From assembly GCA_017887885.1 (NCBI GenBank), contig JAGHHB010000026.1, positions 1-39,804 on the forward strand: a DNA stretch of 39,804 nucleotides. The letters are read 5' to 3'. The notes beneath the pieces were generated by a model, which worked only from the letters and a program-made list of their open reading frames with translations, did not search any database and had not been told where the DNA came from. The DNA is from Bacilli bacterium. Lineage in GTDB: Bacteria; Bacillota_I; Bacilli_A; RF39; UBA660. Of the stretch, positions 24,303-32,820 are shown piece after piece (position 1 is the stretch's first letter; each line of letters begins with the position of its first letter). Position numbers and translations under genes: made by a program.

Positions 24303-25086
24303 TTCTTTCTATAACCTCCTTAGCTAAATTTAAATAGGCAATTGTCCCCTTATTTCTAGGTTCATATTCTAATATCGGTTTCCCATGACTTGGTGCTTCA
24401 GCAAGGCGAACCAATCTTGGTATAATTGTATCGTAAACTCTTTCTTTAAAAAAGCCTTTAATGCTTTCTATTACTTCAATACCTAAATTAGTATTAGAAA
24501 ACATTGTCAGTAAGACACCTTCAATATCTAAATTAGGATTAACTTTTCTTTGAGCCAACATAACTGTATTTATAAGTTGCATAATACCTTCTAGTGCAAA
24601 ATATTCGCACTGGACAGGAATTAAAACGGAGTCGGAAGCAGCAAGAGCATTAGTAGTAAGGATTCCAAGTGAAGGAGGACAATCAATCAATATAAAATCA
24701 TAGTTTGTTTTTACTCTTTCGAGCTCTTCTTTCAATCTTGTTACTCTATTAAAATGGATGCCTATTTCTTTGGATTTTTTTTCTATTTCGATAAGTTCCA
24801 TATCGACTCCTGCTAAATTTAAGTATGCGGGAAGAAGATACAAATTTTTGCTTTTAGTCTTAATAATAGACTTTTCAATAGTTTCTTTCTTGGTAAGAAC
24901 TTCATATATACTACTTGTAATGTCGCCTTTATCAATTCCTACTCCTGTAGTAGCATTTCCTTGTGGATCTAAATCGACTAACAACACTTTTTTATCTAAA
25001 ATACCTAAAGATGCCGCTAAATTTATACTAGTGGTCGTCTTGCCAACGCCCCCTTTTTGATTGACAATTGCAATAATCTTTCCCAT
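24274..25086 (-). CDS. parA: Chromosome partitioning ATPase ParA (Soj)
   Basis: A MinD/ParA-type ATPase that works with ParB in origin segregation and, in Bacillus, regulates DnaA. The 270-residue protein has the deviant Walker A KGGVGKTT (residues 11-18), the A' motif LVDLDPQGNAT and Walker B FILIDCPPSLG. GTGACATT lies before the ATG at 25086, and AGGTGA serves as the ribosome binding site. It is the first minus-strand gene at the strand switch and is co-transcribed with parB. Confidence 0.97.
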   Translation of the reverse strand: MGKIIAIVNQKGGVGKTTTSINLAASLGILDKKVLLVDLDPQGNATTGVGIDKGDITSSIYEVLTKKETIEKSIIKTKSKNLYLLPAYLNLAGVDMELIEIEKKSKEIGIHFNRVTRLKEELERVKTNYDFILIDCPPSLGILTTNALAASDSVLIPVQCEYFALEGIMQLINTVMLAQRKVNPNLDIEGVLLTMFSNTNLGIEVIESIKGFFKERVYDTIIPRLVRLAEAPSHGKPILEYEPRNKGTIAYLNLAKEVIERNGTEKESIG

Positions 25087-25233
25087 ATAATGTCACCTAT
25101 TTTCCTCAAATATAATTGTATCAAAAAAAAGCAAAAAAAGAAAGAATTTTTGACATTTATTTATATATAGCAACTTAAATATATTCTAATTAATCAAATA
25201 AGTCATTTAAATTTAAAAAAAATTCGTAAATTG
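25087..25233. other. Strand-switch region, possible origin-proximal DNA
   Basis: An AT-rich 147-bp stretch between divergent parA and rpmH. It marks the point where gene orientation flips. I found no cluster of TTATCCACA-type DnaA boxes here, and dnaA is not adjacent, so the origin itself is not demonstrated. Confidence 0.45.
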
Positions 25234-25262
25234 TTGACATAATTAAAATAAGAATATATAAT
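25234..25262 (+). promoter_or_regulatory. Perfect consensus sigma-A promoter of rpmH
   Basis: TTGACA (25234-25239), 17-base gap, TATAAT (25257-25262): both hexamers and the spacing are ideal. It drives rpmH and probably rnpA-yidC-jag. Confidence 0.92.
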
Positions 25263-25295
25263 AAAATAGCATTTGACTTGGAGGTGGATTTTATA

Positions 25296-25421
25296 ATGAA
25301 AAGAACTTATCAACCTAATAATAGAAAGAAAGCTAAAAAACATGGATTCTTTGCTAGAATAAAAAAAGGTAACGTTTTAAATAAGAGAAGAGCAAAAAAA
25401 AGAAAAGAATTATCTGCATAG
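25296..25421 (+). CDS. rpmH: 50S ribosomal protein L34
   Basis: A 41-residue, highly basic protein: it starts [19 protein letters not shown] and ends KKRKELSA, the standard L34 ends. The usual length is 44; the few missing residues fall in the loop after FFARI. GGAGGTGG lies nine bases before the ATG. It is followed by rnpA as in most bacteria; dnaA, normally upstream of rpmH, is replaced by divergent parA. Confidence 0.97.
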   Translation: MKRTYQPNNRKKAKKHGFFARIKKGNVLNKRRAKKRKELSA

Positions 25422-25510
25422 TAGTATCTTTTTCTTTTTTTATACACTAATTTAAAAAATACATAGTGACATTTCTTGAGCAAAAAGTGCAGAAAGGAAC
25501 ATTAATTAAA

Positions 25511-25840
25511 ATGAAGAAGGTAGAAATAATAAAGTCTTCTCGCGAATATACTGAAATAATCGGCTTGAATAAAGCTAGAAGAAGCCCTTATTTTAGTATA
25601 TATACTAGAAAAAATAATGAAGATAGTAACCGCTACGGAATTTCTATTCCCAAAAAAACTGGGACTGCGGTAGTTAGAAACAAAGTAAAAAGGAGAATAA
25701 AAAATATCCTTGATAACAATAAAAAAACTATACAAAAAGGTTGGGACTATGTTATAATTGTTAAGAAAGGAATATTAGCGTTAACTTATCTTGAAATAGA
25801 AAAAGAATTGTTAAAACTAATTAGAAATATAGGTGATTAA
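25511..25840 (+). CDS. rnpA: Ribonuclease P protein component
   Basis: The protein subunit of RNase P, which trims the 5' ends of tRNA precursors with the RnpB RNA. The 109-residue form from the ATG at 25511 begins MKKVEIIKSSREY; a GTG at 25466 would add 15 residues that do not resemble the family. AAAGGA lies 12 bases upstream of the ATG. The RNR-type RNA-binding motif appears as VVRNKVKRRIKN (about residues 56-67), preceded by GISIPKKTGTA. It overlaps no neighbour, but yidC starts just after its stop. Confidence 0.94.
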   Translation: MKKVEIIKSSREYTEIIGLNKARRSPYFSIYTRKNNEDSNRYGISIPKKTGTAVVRNKVKRRIKNILDNNKKTIQKGWDYVIIVKKGILALTYLEIEKELLKLIRNIGD

Positions 25841-25841
25841 T

Positions 25842-26792
25842 TTGAAAAAAAAGAAAACTACTTCTAAAATTATACTATTATTAGTTAGTTTAGTTATGCT
25901 TACAGGTTGCACTAAAAATCTTACCGATGAAAATAAAAAGATAGTTAAAGATGAAAATACAGGAAAGGCACTTACTGAAAACATTTTATGTAGACCGACG
26001 AATGAAGATGTAATTGATTTATATAAAGAGAATAATGTTGATACCGATGCTTTAGCGGAATGTAAAAACTTTAAACCATTTGATGCATATGAAGGCCTAT
26101 GGACAACTATTTTTGTTAAGCCATTAGCTTGGGTTATCATTAAACTTGGTACCTTATTAGAAAGTGTTGGCCTTCGTGTAGGAGAAGCTAATGGACTAGC
26201 CATCATTCTTTCTTGTTTATTTATAAGATTAATTTTATATCCCTTTACTAAAAAGACCGCTATGCAATCAGAAAAGATGAAAGAAGTTCAACCACAATTA
26301 GAAAAACTAGAAAAAAAATATAAAAATAAAAACAGTGAAGAAGATCAAAAACATAAAGCTGAAGAAATGATGCTTATTTATCAAAAAAATAAAATAAATC
26401 CTTTGTCAAGCTGTCTACTATCATTTATTCAAATACCGCTACTTTTTGCTTATTTAGAAGCTATTAATAGAACTCCTGTAATATTTGAAAGTAAATTTTT
26501 AAAATTAGATATGGGAACAACTATCCTTCATGGAGTAACTTCTAACTTGTGGTATTGGTATGTATTACTCTTCCTTTTAGTTTTAGCTACTTCATACTTG
26601 TCGTTTCGCAAAACCTTGAAAGATCAAACAGCTATGCAAGCTCAAATGAAAGGAGCCATTTATTTCATGATGGCAATGATTGTTATTGCTTCCTTTAGTT
26701 TACCAGTAGCTTTAGGCTTGTATTGGATTACATCTTCGGTATTTACGATAATACAAAATGTAATTGTCGAAAGAAAGAAGGTAAAAAGATAA
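25842..26792 (+). CDS. yidC: Membrane protein insertase YidC (SpoIIIJ type)
   Basis: YidC inserts membrane proteins alone or with SecYEG; SpoIIIJ-type paralogues are also needed for sporulation. The 316-residue protein has a lipoprotein signal (SLVMLTGC, Cys at about 24), an extracytoplasmic stretch, then the conserved 60KD_IMP domain: LSCLFIRLILYPFTKKTAMQSEKM in outline, which has the hydrophilic-groove Arg, and five helices through WYWYVLLFLLVLAT and YFMMAMIVIASFSLPVALGLYWITS. The start is taken as TTG at 25842 because AGGTGA is five bases upstream; a GTG at 25833 lies on that site. Confidence 0.95.
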   Translation: MKKKKTTSKIILLLVSLVMLTGCTKNLTDENKKIVKDENTGKALTENILCRPTNEDVIDLYKENNVDTDALAECKNFKPFDAYEGLWTTIFVKPLAWVIIKLGTLLESVGLRVGEANGLAIILSCLFIRLILYPFTKKTAMQSEKMKEVQPQLEKLEKKYKNKNSEEDQKHKAEEMMLIYQKNKINPLSSCLLSFIQIPLLFAYLEAINRTPVIFESKFLKLDMGTTILHGVTSNLWYWYVLLFLLVLATSYLSFRKTLKDQTAMQAQMKGAIYFMMAMIVIASFSLPVALGLYWITSSVFTIIQNVIVERKKVKR

Positions 26793-27394
26793 TGAATAAG
26801 TATTATTTTGAAGGGAAAACAAGAGAAGAAGCTATCAATTTAGCATTGCAGGAATTAAAAATTTCTCGTGAAGATTTGGTTATTAATAGCTGTGAAGAAA
26901 AAAATGGCTTACTAAAGAAAAATGTTAAAATAGAAGTTTTAAACATGAATGAAATAGTATCTTTTATAAAAGATACCATTGGTGAAATAACCAAAAATAT
27001 GAATATTGATAGTAATTTAGAAGTTAGAAGAAGAGAAAATGGTTTATCTATTACTATTTTCTCCGATAATAATGCTATTCTAATTGGGAAAAACGGCAAA
27101 AATGTCGCAGCTTTACAGCTTCTTATTAGACAGATGGTCAATAGCAGATTAAGTACACCACTTTCGGTAATAATTGACGTTGGTAATTATAAAGAAAAAA
27201 GAATTAAAAATATTGAAATGTTGGCTAAAAGACTAGCTCGTGAAGCCTATAAGACCCAGACAGAAATAGCAATGGATAGTATGAATTCTTATGAGAGAAG
27301 AATTGTCCACGAAGTACTTGCCAAAGATCGATATGTCTATACCGAATCAATTGGCGAAGAACCTGAAAGAAAAGTAGTAATTAAGTTAAAATAG
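26792..27394 (+). CDS. jag: RNA-binding protein Jag/KhpB
   Basis: KhpB (Jag, also EloR) is an RNA-binding partner of KhpA and influences cell elongation and small-RNA biology. The 200-residue protein has the Jag_N domain (1-50), a KH domain (about 70-130, with IGKNGKN) and an R3H domain (about 150-200, with ERRIVHEVLA). The ATG overlaps the yidC stop as TAATG, so translation is coupled; a longer frame starting inside yidC is not credible. A terminator follows. Confidence 0.96.
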   Translation: MNKYYFEGKTREEAINLALQELKISREDLVINSCEEKNGLLKKNVKIEVLNMNEIVSFIKDTIGEITKNMNIDSNLEVRRRENGLSITIFSDNNAILIGKNGKNVAALQLLIRQMVNSRLSTPLSVIIDVGNYKEKRIKNIEMLAKRLAREAYKTQTEIAMDSMNSYERRIVHEVLAKDRYVYTESIGEEPERKVVIKLK

Positions 27395-27410
27395 GTCTTC
27401 AAAAAAACTT

Positions 27411-27436
27411 AAAGCCCCATCTTTTTGAGGCTTTTT
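27411..27436 (+). terminator. Terminator of the rpmH-rnpA-yidC-jag unit
   Basis: AAAGCC/GGCTTT stem (27411-27416 and 27429-27434) with a 12-nt loop, then TTTTT. Confidence 0.7.
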
Positions 27437-27481
27437 ACTTTACTTAAATATCGTAATAATCTTTTTTTTTTATTATATTTA

Positions 27482-27490
27482 TGTTAAAAT
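27482..27490 (+). promoter_or_regulatory. Possible extended -10 promoter of mnmE
   Basis: TGTTAAAAT, 23 bases before the mnmE ATG; the -35 region is only a T run. Confidence 0.45.
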
Positions 27491-27512
27491 ACTAGAGAAA
27501 GAAGGAAGGACT

Positions 27513-28862
27513 ATGGAAGATACGATTGTAGCTATTTCTACTAGTTTAGGAGTTGGTGCTATTTCTATAATAAGATTAAGTGGTAGTGAAGCTATAAAAA
27601 TAGTAAATAAAATTTTTACGAAAAATTTGTCGCAAGAAAAATCGCATACTGTTCATTATGGATATATCAAGGATAATAAAGAAAAAATTGATGAAGTTTT
27701 GGTAACTATTATGAAAGAGCCTAAAACTTTTACCAGAGAGGATGTTGTTGAGATTAATTGTCATGGTGGGATAGCTACTACTAATAAAATATTGGAATTA
27801 ATACTTAAAAATGGTGCCCGGTTGGCTGAACCGGGAGAATTTACTAAAAGAGCTTTTTTAAATGGAAGAATAGACTTGCTTGAAGCTGAAGCGACGATGG
27901 ATTTGATTTCGTCTAAAAGTGAGGAAGCAAGAAAAATATCAATAAATACTTTGACAGGAGAGAGTTCTCGCTTGATTAGCATTTTAAGAGACGAACTAAT
28001 TCAGATAATAGGTAATATTGAAGTTAATATAGATTATCCCGAATATGAAGATATCGAACAGCTTACTAATATGAAAATATTACCTTTTATTGAAGAATTT
28101 AAGCGTAAATTACAGGAAATAATTGATAAATCAGAAGATAGTAAAATGATTAAAGAGGGTATAACTATTGGTATAATTGGTAGGCCAAACGTTGGTAAAA
28201 GTAGTCTTTTAAATGCCCTTATAGAAGACGAGAAGGCTATTGTTACAAATGTTCCAGGGACAACTAGAGATATTGTCGAAGGTTCTATTATTATTGATGG
28301 AGTTGTTTTTAATATCATTGATACCGCTGGTATTAGGCAAAGTAATGACATTGTAGAAAGAATGGGGATTGAGAAAAGCTTAAAAATAATTGATTCGGCC
28401 GATTTAGTAATAGTTATTTTAAACAATAATGAAGAATTATCAGAAGAAGAACTTGATCTTCTTGAAAAAGTTCGAGATAAGAAACATTTAACAATAATAA
28501 ATAAAATTGATTTAAGTAGTAAAATAGATAGATCTAAATTAAAAGACACATATATAGAAATATCTGTTAATAAAAATATTGGTTTAGACAAAATTAAAGC
28601 TGCAATAAAAAAATTATTTAACTTAGGAGAATTAAAGACATCCGATTTAACATATTTATCCAATGCTAGAAGTATTGCCCTTTTACATAAAGCTTTAAAA
28701 AGTATTGATGAAGCACTAACTGAAATAAGAAATAATAGTCCTATTGATATTGTCGAATTTAATCTTAAAGAAGCATGGAATTATTTAGGGGAAATAATTG
28801 GTGAAGTCTATACTGATGAGCTATTAGATGAATTATTCGCCCGATTTTGTCTAGGAAAGTAG
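27513..28862 (+). CDS. mnmE: tRNA modification GTPase MnmE
   Basis: MnmE acts with MnmG to place the carboxymethylaminomethyl (or aminomethyl) group on wobble uridine 34. The 449 residues hold the folate-binding N-terminal domain (1-120, DTIVAISTSLGVGAI), the helical domain, the inserted G domain (about 215-375; GRPNVGKSS, DTAGIR, NKID) and the C-terminal Cys motif CLGK (Cys446), which is required for modification. GAAGGAAGGA precedes the ATG. mnmG follows after seven bases. Confidence 0.97.
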   Translation: MEDTIVAISTSLGVGAISIIRLSGSEAIKIVNKIFTKNLSQEKSHTVHYGYIKDNKEKIDEVLVTIMKEPKTFTREDVVEINCHGGIATTNKILELILKNGARLAEPGEFTKRAFLNGRIDLLEAEATMDLISSKSEEARKISINTLTGESSRLISILRDELIQIIGNIEVNIDYPEYEDIEQLTNMKILPFIEEFKRKLQEIIDKSEDSKMIKEGITIGIIGRPNVGKSSLLNALIEDEKAIVTNVPGTTRDIVEGSIIIDGVVFNIIDTAGIRQSNDIVERMGIEKSLKIIDSADLVIVILNNNEELSEEELDLLEKVRDKKHLTIINKIDLSSKIDRSKLKDTYIEISVNKNIGLDKIKAAIKKLFNLGELKTSDLTYLSNARSIALLHKALKSIDEALTEIRNNSPIDIVEFNLKEAWNYLGEIIGEVYTDELLDELFARFCLGK

Positions 28863-28869
28863 GTAGAAA

Positions 28870-30708
28870 ATGGATTATGAAATAATTGTTGTTGGCGGGG
28901 GCCATGCCGGGTGCGAAGCTGCTATTGCTGCCAGTCGCAAGGGACACAAAACTTTACTAATAACAGGTAATGTTAATAATATTGCCACTATGCCGTGCAA
29001 TCCTTCAGTAGGAGGAACCGCTAAAGGAATAATTGTTAGAGAAATAGATGCTTTAGGGGGTGTAATGGGTGAAGTGACAGATAAAACATTGATCCAAATG
29101 AAAATGTTAAATTATGCTAAAGGACCAGCTGTTAAGTCACTTCGTGCTCAAGTTGATAAAATAGCTTATCCAAGAGAAATGTTAAAAGTGCTTCGCCAAG
29201 AAAAAAACTTATTAATAAAAGAAGGAATGGTCGAAGATTTAATTGTAAAAGATCATAGTATTCGTGGGGTCATATTAAGTGATGGGGTCAATATAACGAG
29301 TAATATTGTCATTTTAACGACAGGTACTTATTTAAAATCTGATATTTTAATAGGTAGTACACGCACGAGAAGTGGTCCCCATGATGAACAGCCTTCCCTT
29401 CACTTATCTGATAATTTAAAGAAATATGGCTTTAACATTTTAAGACTAAAAACGGGAACACCACCTCGTATTGAAAGAAGTACAATTGATTTTTCTCGAA
29501 CCCAAAAAGAGGATGGAGATCCAAAATATTATACTTTTTCACATACTAATCAGCATTATTATAATATTTACCGTCAAGAACCATGTTATCTTATTTATAC
29601 TACTGACGAAACCAAGAAAATAATTCTCGAAAATTTAAATAAATCAAGTATGTATGGTGGGCTAGATGATATAACCGCTATAGGACCTAGATATTGTCCT
29701 TCAATTGAAGATAAAATAGTAAGATTTAGTGATAAAGAGAAGCATCAAATTTTTTTAGAGCCAGAAAGCCGCTATTACAGTGATATATATATTCAAGGGT
29801 TCTCTACAAGTATGCCAAGAAACATACAAGAACAGATGGTTCATAGTCTTCCGGGTCTCGAAAAAGCTAAAATATTAAAGTATGCCTATGCCATCGAATA
29901 TGATGCTATCTATCCTACTCAGATAAAACCTAGTCTTGAAACCAAAATAATAGAGAATCTTTTTACTGCTGGACAGATAAATGGTACTAGTGGATACGAA
30001 GAAGCAGCTTGTCAAGGATTATTAGCGGGTATTAATGCCGCTTTAAAATTAGAAAATAAAGAACCATTAATTTTAAAACGTAATGAGGCTTATATCGGTG
30101 TATTAATTGACGATCTCGTTACAAAAGGGACAAAAGAACCTTATCGTATGTTAACGTCTCGTGCCGAATATCGTCTTCTTTTAAGACATGATAATAGTGA
30201 TTTAAGATTAAGCCCAAAGGGATATGATGTTGGTTTATTATCGGAAGAAAAATATCAAAAATTTCTTTACAAAAAAGAAAAAATTTACGAATTAATAGAA
30301 AAATTAAAGGAAATAAAAGTTACTATTGATACAGAAAAAAGAAGAACAACTATGAGCGTTTTTGAATATTTAAAAAATCCCACTTCGAGTCTTAAAGAAA
30401 TAATTGCTACTTTTCATTTAGATTTAGATTATACTGATGAAGTTATGGAAGAGGTAGAAATCCAAATCAAGTATGAAGGATATATTAATAAAGTAAATCG
30501 TGAGGCCCAAAAGCAACTAAAAAACGAAGAAAAACAAATACCTCCTGATATTGATTATGATAAAGTTGCTAATTTGGCAAGTGAAGCGAGACAAAAATTA
30601 AAGGAAATAAAACCTCTTAATATCGGGCAGGCTTCACGAATAAGCGGAGTAAATCCTTCAGATATAGCTATATTGTTAGTTTATTTGAGGAAGTATTATC
30701 ATGAATAG
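28870..30708 (+). CDS. mnmG: tRNA uridine modification enzyme MnmG (GidA)
   Basis: An FAD-binding protein, partner of MnmE. The 612-residue protein starts with the dinucleotide-binding motif GGGHAGCEAA (8-17), carries the family blocks MPCNPSVGGTAKG and TGTYLKSDI, NGTSGYEEAACQGLLAGINA, and the C-terminal domain with INKVNREAQKQ and QASRISGVNPSDI. AGGTAGAAA lies before the ATG. It overlaps rsmG by eight bases. Confidence 0.98.
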   Translation: MDYEIIVVGGGHAGCEAAIAASRKGHKTLLITGNVNNIATMPCNPSVGGTAKGIIVREIDALGGVMGEVTDKTLIQMKMLNYAKGPAVKSLRAQVDKIAYPREMLKVLRQEKNLLIKEGMVEDLIVKDHSIRGVILSDGVNITSNIVILTTGTYLKSDILIGSTRTRSGPHDEQPSLHLSDNLKKYGFNILRLKTGTPPRIERSTIDFSRTQKEDGDPKYYTFSHTNQHYYNIYRQEPCYLIYTTDETKKIILENLNKSSMYGGLDDITAIGPRYCPSIEDKIVRFSDKEKHQIFLEPESRYYSDIYIQGFSTSMPRNIQEQMVHSLPGLEKAKILKYAYAIEYDAIYPTQIKPSLETKIIENLFTAGQINGTSGYEEAACQGLLAGINAALKLENKEPLILKRNEAYIGVLIDDLVTKGTKEPYRMLTSRAEYRLLLRHDNSDLRLSPKGYDVGLLSEEKYQKFLYKKEKIYELIEKLKEIKVTIDTEKRRTTMSVFEYLKNPTSSLKEIIATFHLDLDYTDEVMEEVEIQIKYEGYINKVNREAQKQLKNEEKQIPPDIDYDKVANLASEARQKLKEIKPLNIGQASRISGVNPSDIAILLVYLRKYYHE

Positions 30709-31405
30709 AAAAAAATTTGTCGAAGAACTAAAAAAAATGAATCTTTTCCTAACAGAAGAGAAACTAGAAAAATTAAGGTACTATTACGAGATATTAAAAG
30801 AAGAAAACGCAAAATACAATCTAACAAGAATAATTAAAGAAGAGGAAGTTTATTTAAAACGCTTTTATGACAGTTTAACCATCATTAAAGTGACTGCTAT
30901 AGGAAATAATAACATATGCGATCTAGGATCAGGGGCAGGCTTTCCAGGTTTAGTTCTAGCCATATGCTTTCCCGAATCTACAGTCACATTAATAGAGTCA
31001 AATAGTAAAAAATGTAAATTTTTAAAAAAGGTTAAAGAAACTTTGTCCCTACAAAATGTAACTATAATTAATGCTCGAATTGAAGACTATGCCAAAGAAA
31101 ATCGTGAAGTTTTTGATATTGTTACAGCTAGAGCTGTTGCTCCTCTAAAACATTTATTAGAGTATGGTATTCCTCTCGTCAAAGTAAAAGGGTATTTTAT
31201 TGCTATGAAAGCTAATATTGAAGAAGAAATAGTAGACATTGAAAAATATTATACTATCTTAAAAATTATTGAAGTAGAAAAGATAACCTTTTATTTACCA
31301 AGTGAGAATAGCTTGAGGACATTATTAAAATACCAAAAATTAGATAAAACAAATAAAAAATATCCTCGAAGGTATTCTGAAATAAAAAAATGTGATATTG
31401 TATAG
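30701..31405 (+). CDS. rsmG: 16S rRNA m7G527 methyltransferase RsmG (GidB)
   Basis: RsmG uses S-adenosylmethionine to methylate G527 of 16S rRNA. The 234 residues have the SAM-binding motif CDLGSGAGFPG (about 71-81), the TVTLIESNSKKCKFL acidic loop and VTARAVAPLKHLLEY. The start lies inside mnmG. A terminator follows at 31464. Loss of this gene gives low-level streptomycin resistance in other species. Confidence 0.96.
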   Translation: MNRKKFVEELKKMNLFLTEEKLEKLRYYYEILKEENAKYNLTRIIKEEEVYLKRFYDSLTIIKVTAIGNNNICDLGSGAGFPGLVLAICFPESTVTLIESNSKKCKFLKKVKETLSLQNVTIINARIEDYAKENREVFDIVTARAVAPLKHLLEYGIPLVKVKGYFIAMKANIEEEIVDIEKYYTILKIIEVEKITFYLPSENSLRTLLKYQKLDKTNKKYPRRYSEIKKCDIV

Positions 31406-31463
31406 CTTTCTTCTATAATATCCTTTTTCCCAAAAATATGAAGTATACCACTATTACAAACTT

Positions 31464-31487
31464 CCTTCTCTCCAAGAGAAGGTTTTT
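31464..31487 (+). terminator. Terminator of the mnmE-mnmG-rsmG operon
   Basis: Perfect 8-bp stem CCTTCTCT/AGAGAAGG with a CCA loop, then TTTTT. Confidence 0.9.
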
Positions 31488-31568
31488 AAATATTTATATC
31501 TTTAATATAAATAAAATTTACTTTAAATTACTTTTGAGTCTACTCATATAAAATTTTTTGAAAATCTC

Positions 31569-31597
31569 TTGTAAAAAAATAAAAAGTATAGTATTAT
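31569..31597 (+). promoter_or_regulatory. Promoter of the ParB/Noc-like gene
   Basis: TTGTAA (31569-31574), 17-base gap, TATTAT (31592-31597). Confidence 0.7.
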
Positions 31598-31639
31598 ATA
31601 TATTATAAGAGTGTAAAAGAATAGAAAGAGGTATTGATT

Positions 31640-32767
31640 ATGCAAATGAATAAAGAAGTTGTAATGGTAAGGTTAATGGATATAATTCCTAATAGATTCC
31701 AACCAAGATTAACTTTTGATGAAGAAGCATTAAATGATCTAGCAAATTCAATTAAAGAACATGGTATAATTCAGCCATTAATTTTAAGAGATTTAGGAAG
31801 TAAATATGAAATAATTGCAGGTGAAAGAAGATATAAAGCCGCTACTATTGCGGGACTTACAGAAGTTCCAGCGATCATTGGTTCAATGGATGATCAAACT
31901 AGTGCTGAACTTGCTCTTATTGAAAATATTCAAAGGAAAGATTTATCTGCTATTGAGGAAGCAAAATCATATAAAAAGATTTTAGATTTAGGTAACCTTA
32001 CTCAAGAAACTCTTGCTAAAAGGATGGGAAAAAGTCAGTCAACAATAGCTAATAAAATGCGTTTACTTTCTTTAACTAATGAGGTTCAAGTAGCTCTTAT
32101 GAACAATTTAATATCTGAAAGACATGCTCGATGTTTATTGCAAGTTAAAGATGAAGACAAGCAAAAGGAAATGTTAAATAAGATTATTACAGAACGAATG
32201 ACGGTACGCGATACAGACGAATATATTAAAAATAATTTAGAAGTATCAAAAACAGAAACGGTAGTGGATAATGGTTTAATAACTAATCAAATAAATAGCG
32301 GGCCATTAACTACCGAAAACGATGAACTAGTGACTGTTAAGATTCCCGATGTAGATCATACTATTAATAGTACCTCATCTTCTGTTGATACTTCAAAAGC
32401 TGAAGAAATTTTTAATCCAAACGTCTATGCGCAATCTGAGAATATGGATTTTATAAATATTAATAATTTAAATTCTGAAACTCAACCAGCATATGATAAC
32501 ATTAGTTTAACTTCAAATGAAACTTTTAATGGCTCAAGTAACACTACTGTCAATCACCAAAGTGATCCCTCTCCTAATCCTATGACTTCCTTACCTTTAA
32601 ATGATGAACAAGGATCTACTGATTATCTAACTAAAATAAAGATGGCGACAGCAATTAAATTGGCTAGAGATACTGCTAAAGAGATCAATGATGCAGGATA
32701 TATTGCTACTACCGAAGAAGTTGATATGCCAAGTGAATATCAAATAATAATTAAAATTCAAAAATAG
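31640..32767 (+). CDS. Second ParB-family protein in the noc position, with a long disordered tail
   Basis: A 375-residue ParB-family protein placed after rsmG where Bacillus has noc. Residues about 5-110 are the CTP-binding ParB domain (NRFQPRLTFDEEAL, GIIQPLIL, GERRYKAAT, ENIQRKDLS), and about 118-200 the helix-turn-helix region (LAKRMGKSQSTIANKMRLL, ISERHARCLL). The usual C-terminal dimerisation domain is not recognisable. Instead a Ser/Thr/Asn/Asp-rich linker (about 205-325) leads to a short conserved-looking end (DYLTKIKMATAIKLARDTA, then MPSEYQIIIKIQ). Noc's N-terminal amphipathic membrane helix is also missing. It may be Noc, a diverged ParB or something new. ATG 31640 is chosen with GAGG upstream. 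Confidence 0.85.
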   Translation: MQMNKEVVMVRLMDIIPNRFQPRLTFDEEALNDLANSIKEHGIIQPLILRDLGSKYEIIAGERRYKAATIAGLTEVPAIIGSMDDQTSAELALIENIQRKDLSAIEEAKSYKKILDLGNLTQETLAKRMGKSQSTIANKMRLLSLTNEVQVALMNNLISERHARCLLQVKDEDKQKEMLNKIITERMTVRDTDEYIKNNLEVSKTETVVDNGLITNQINSGPLTTENDELVTVKIPDVDHTINSTSSSVDTSKAEEIFNPNVYAQSENMDFININNLNSETQPAYDNISLTSNETFNGSSNTTVNHQSDPSPNPMTSLPLNDEQGSTDYLTKIKMATAIKLARDTAKEINDAGYIATTEEVDMPSEYQIIIKIQK

Positions 32768-32779
32768 GAATAAAATAAC

Positions 32780-32820
32780 AAAATATCACTCATAATGACA
32801 TTGAAAGGGTGATATTTTTT
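32780..32820 (+). promoter_or_regulatory. Terminator-like hairpin that overlaps the spoIIR ribosome binding site
   Basis: Stem of 12 pairs with one G-T: AAAATATCACTC (32780-32791) with GGGTGATATTTT (32807-32818), 15-nt loop, then TT and the ATG at 32821. The AAAGGGTGAT ribosome binding site lies in the loop edge and 3' arm. Confidence 0.65.

Noticed and set aside
25466..25510. GTG start extending RnpA by 15 residues
   Set aside because: The extension does not resemble RnpA, and the ATG at 25511 starts the family sequence.
28034..28663. Long minus-strand frame inside mnmE
   Set aside because: Antisense shadow of a clear conserved gene, Ser/Ile-rich, no ribosome binding site.
23424..32767. 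parS or Noc sites near the two ParB genes
   Set aside because: No CACGTG-centred parS palindrome or ATTTCCCGGGAAAT was seen on reading; a computer search would be needed to exclude degenerate copies.
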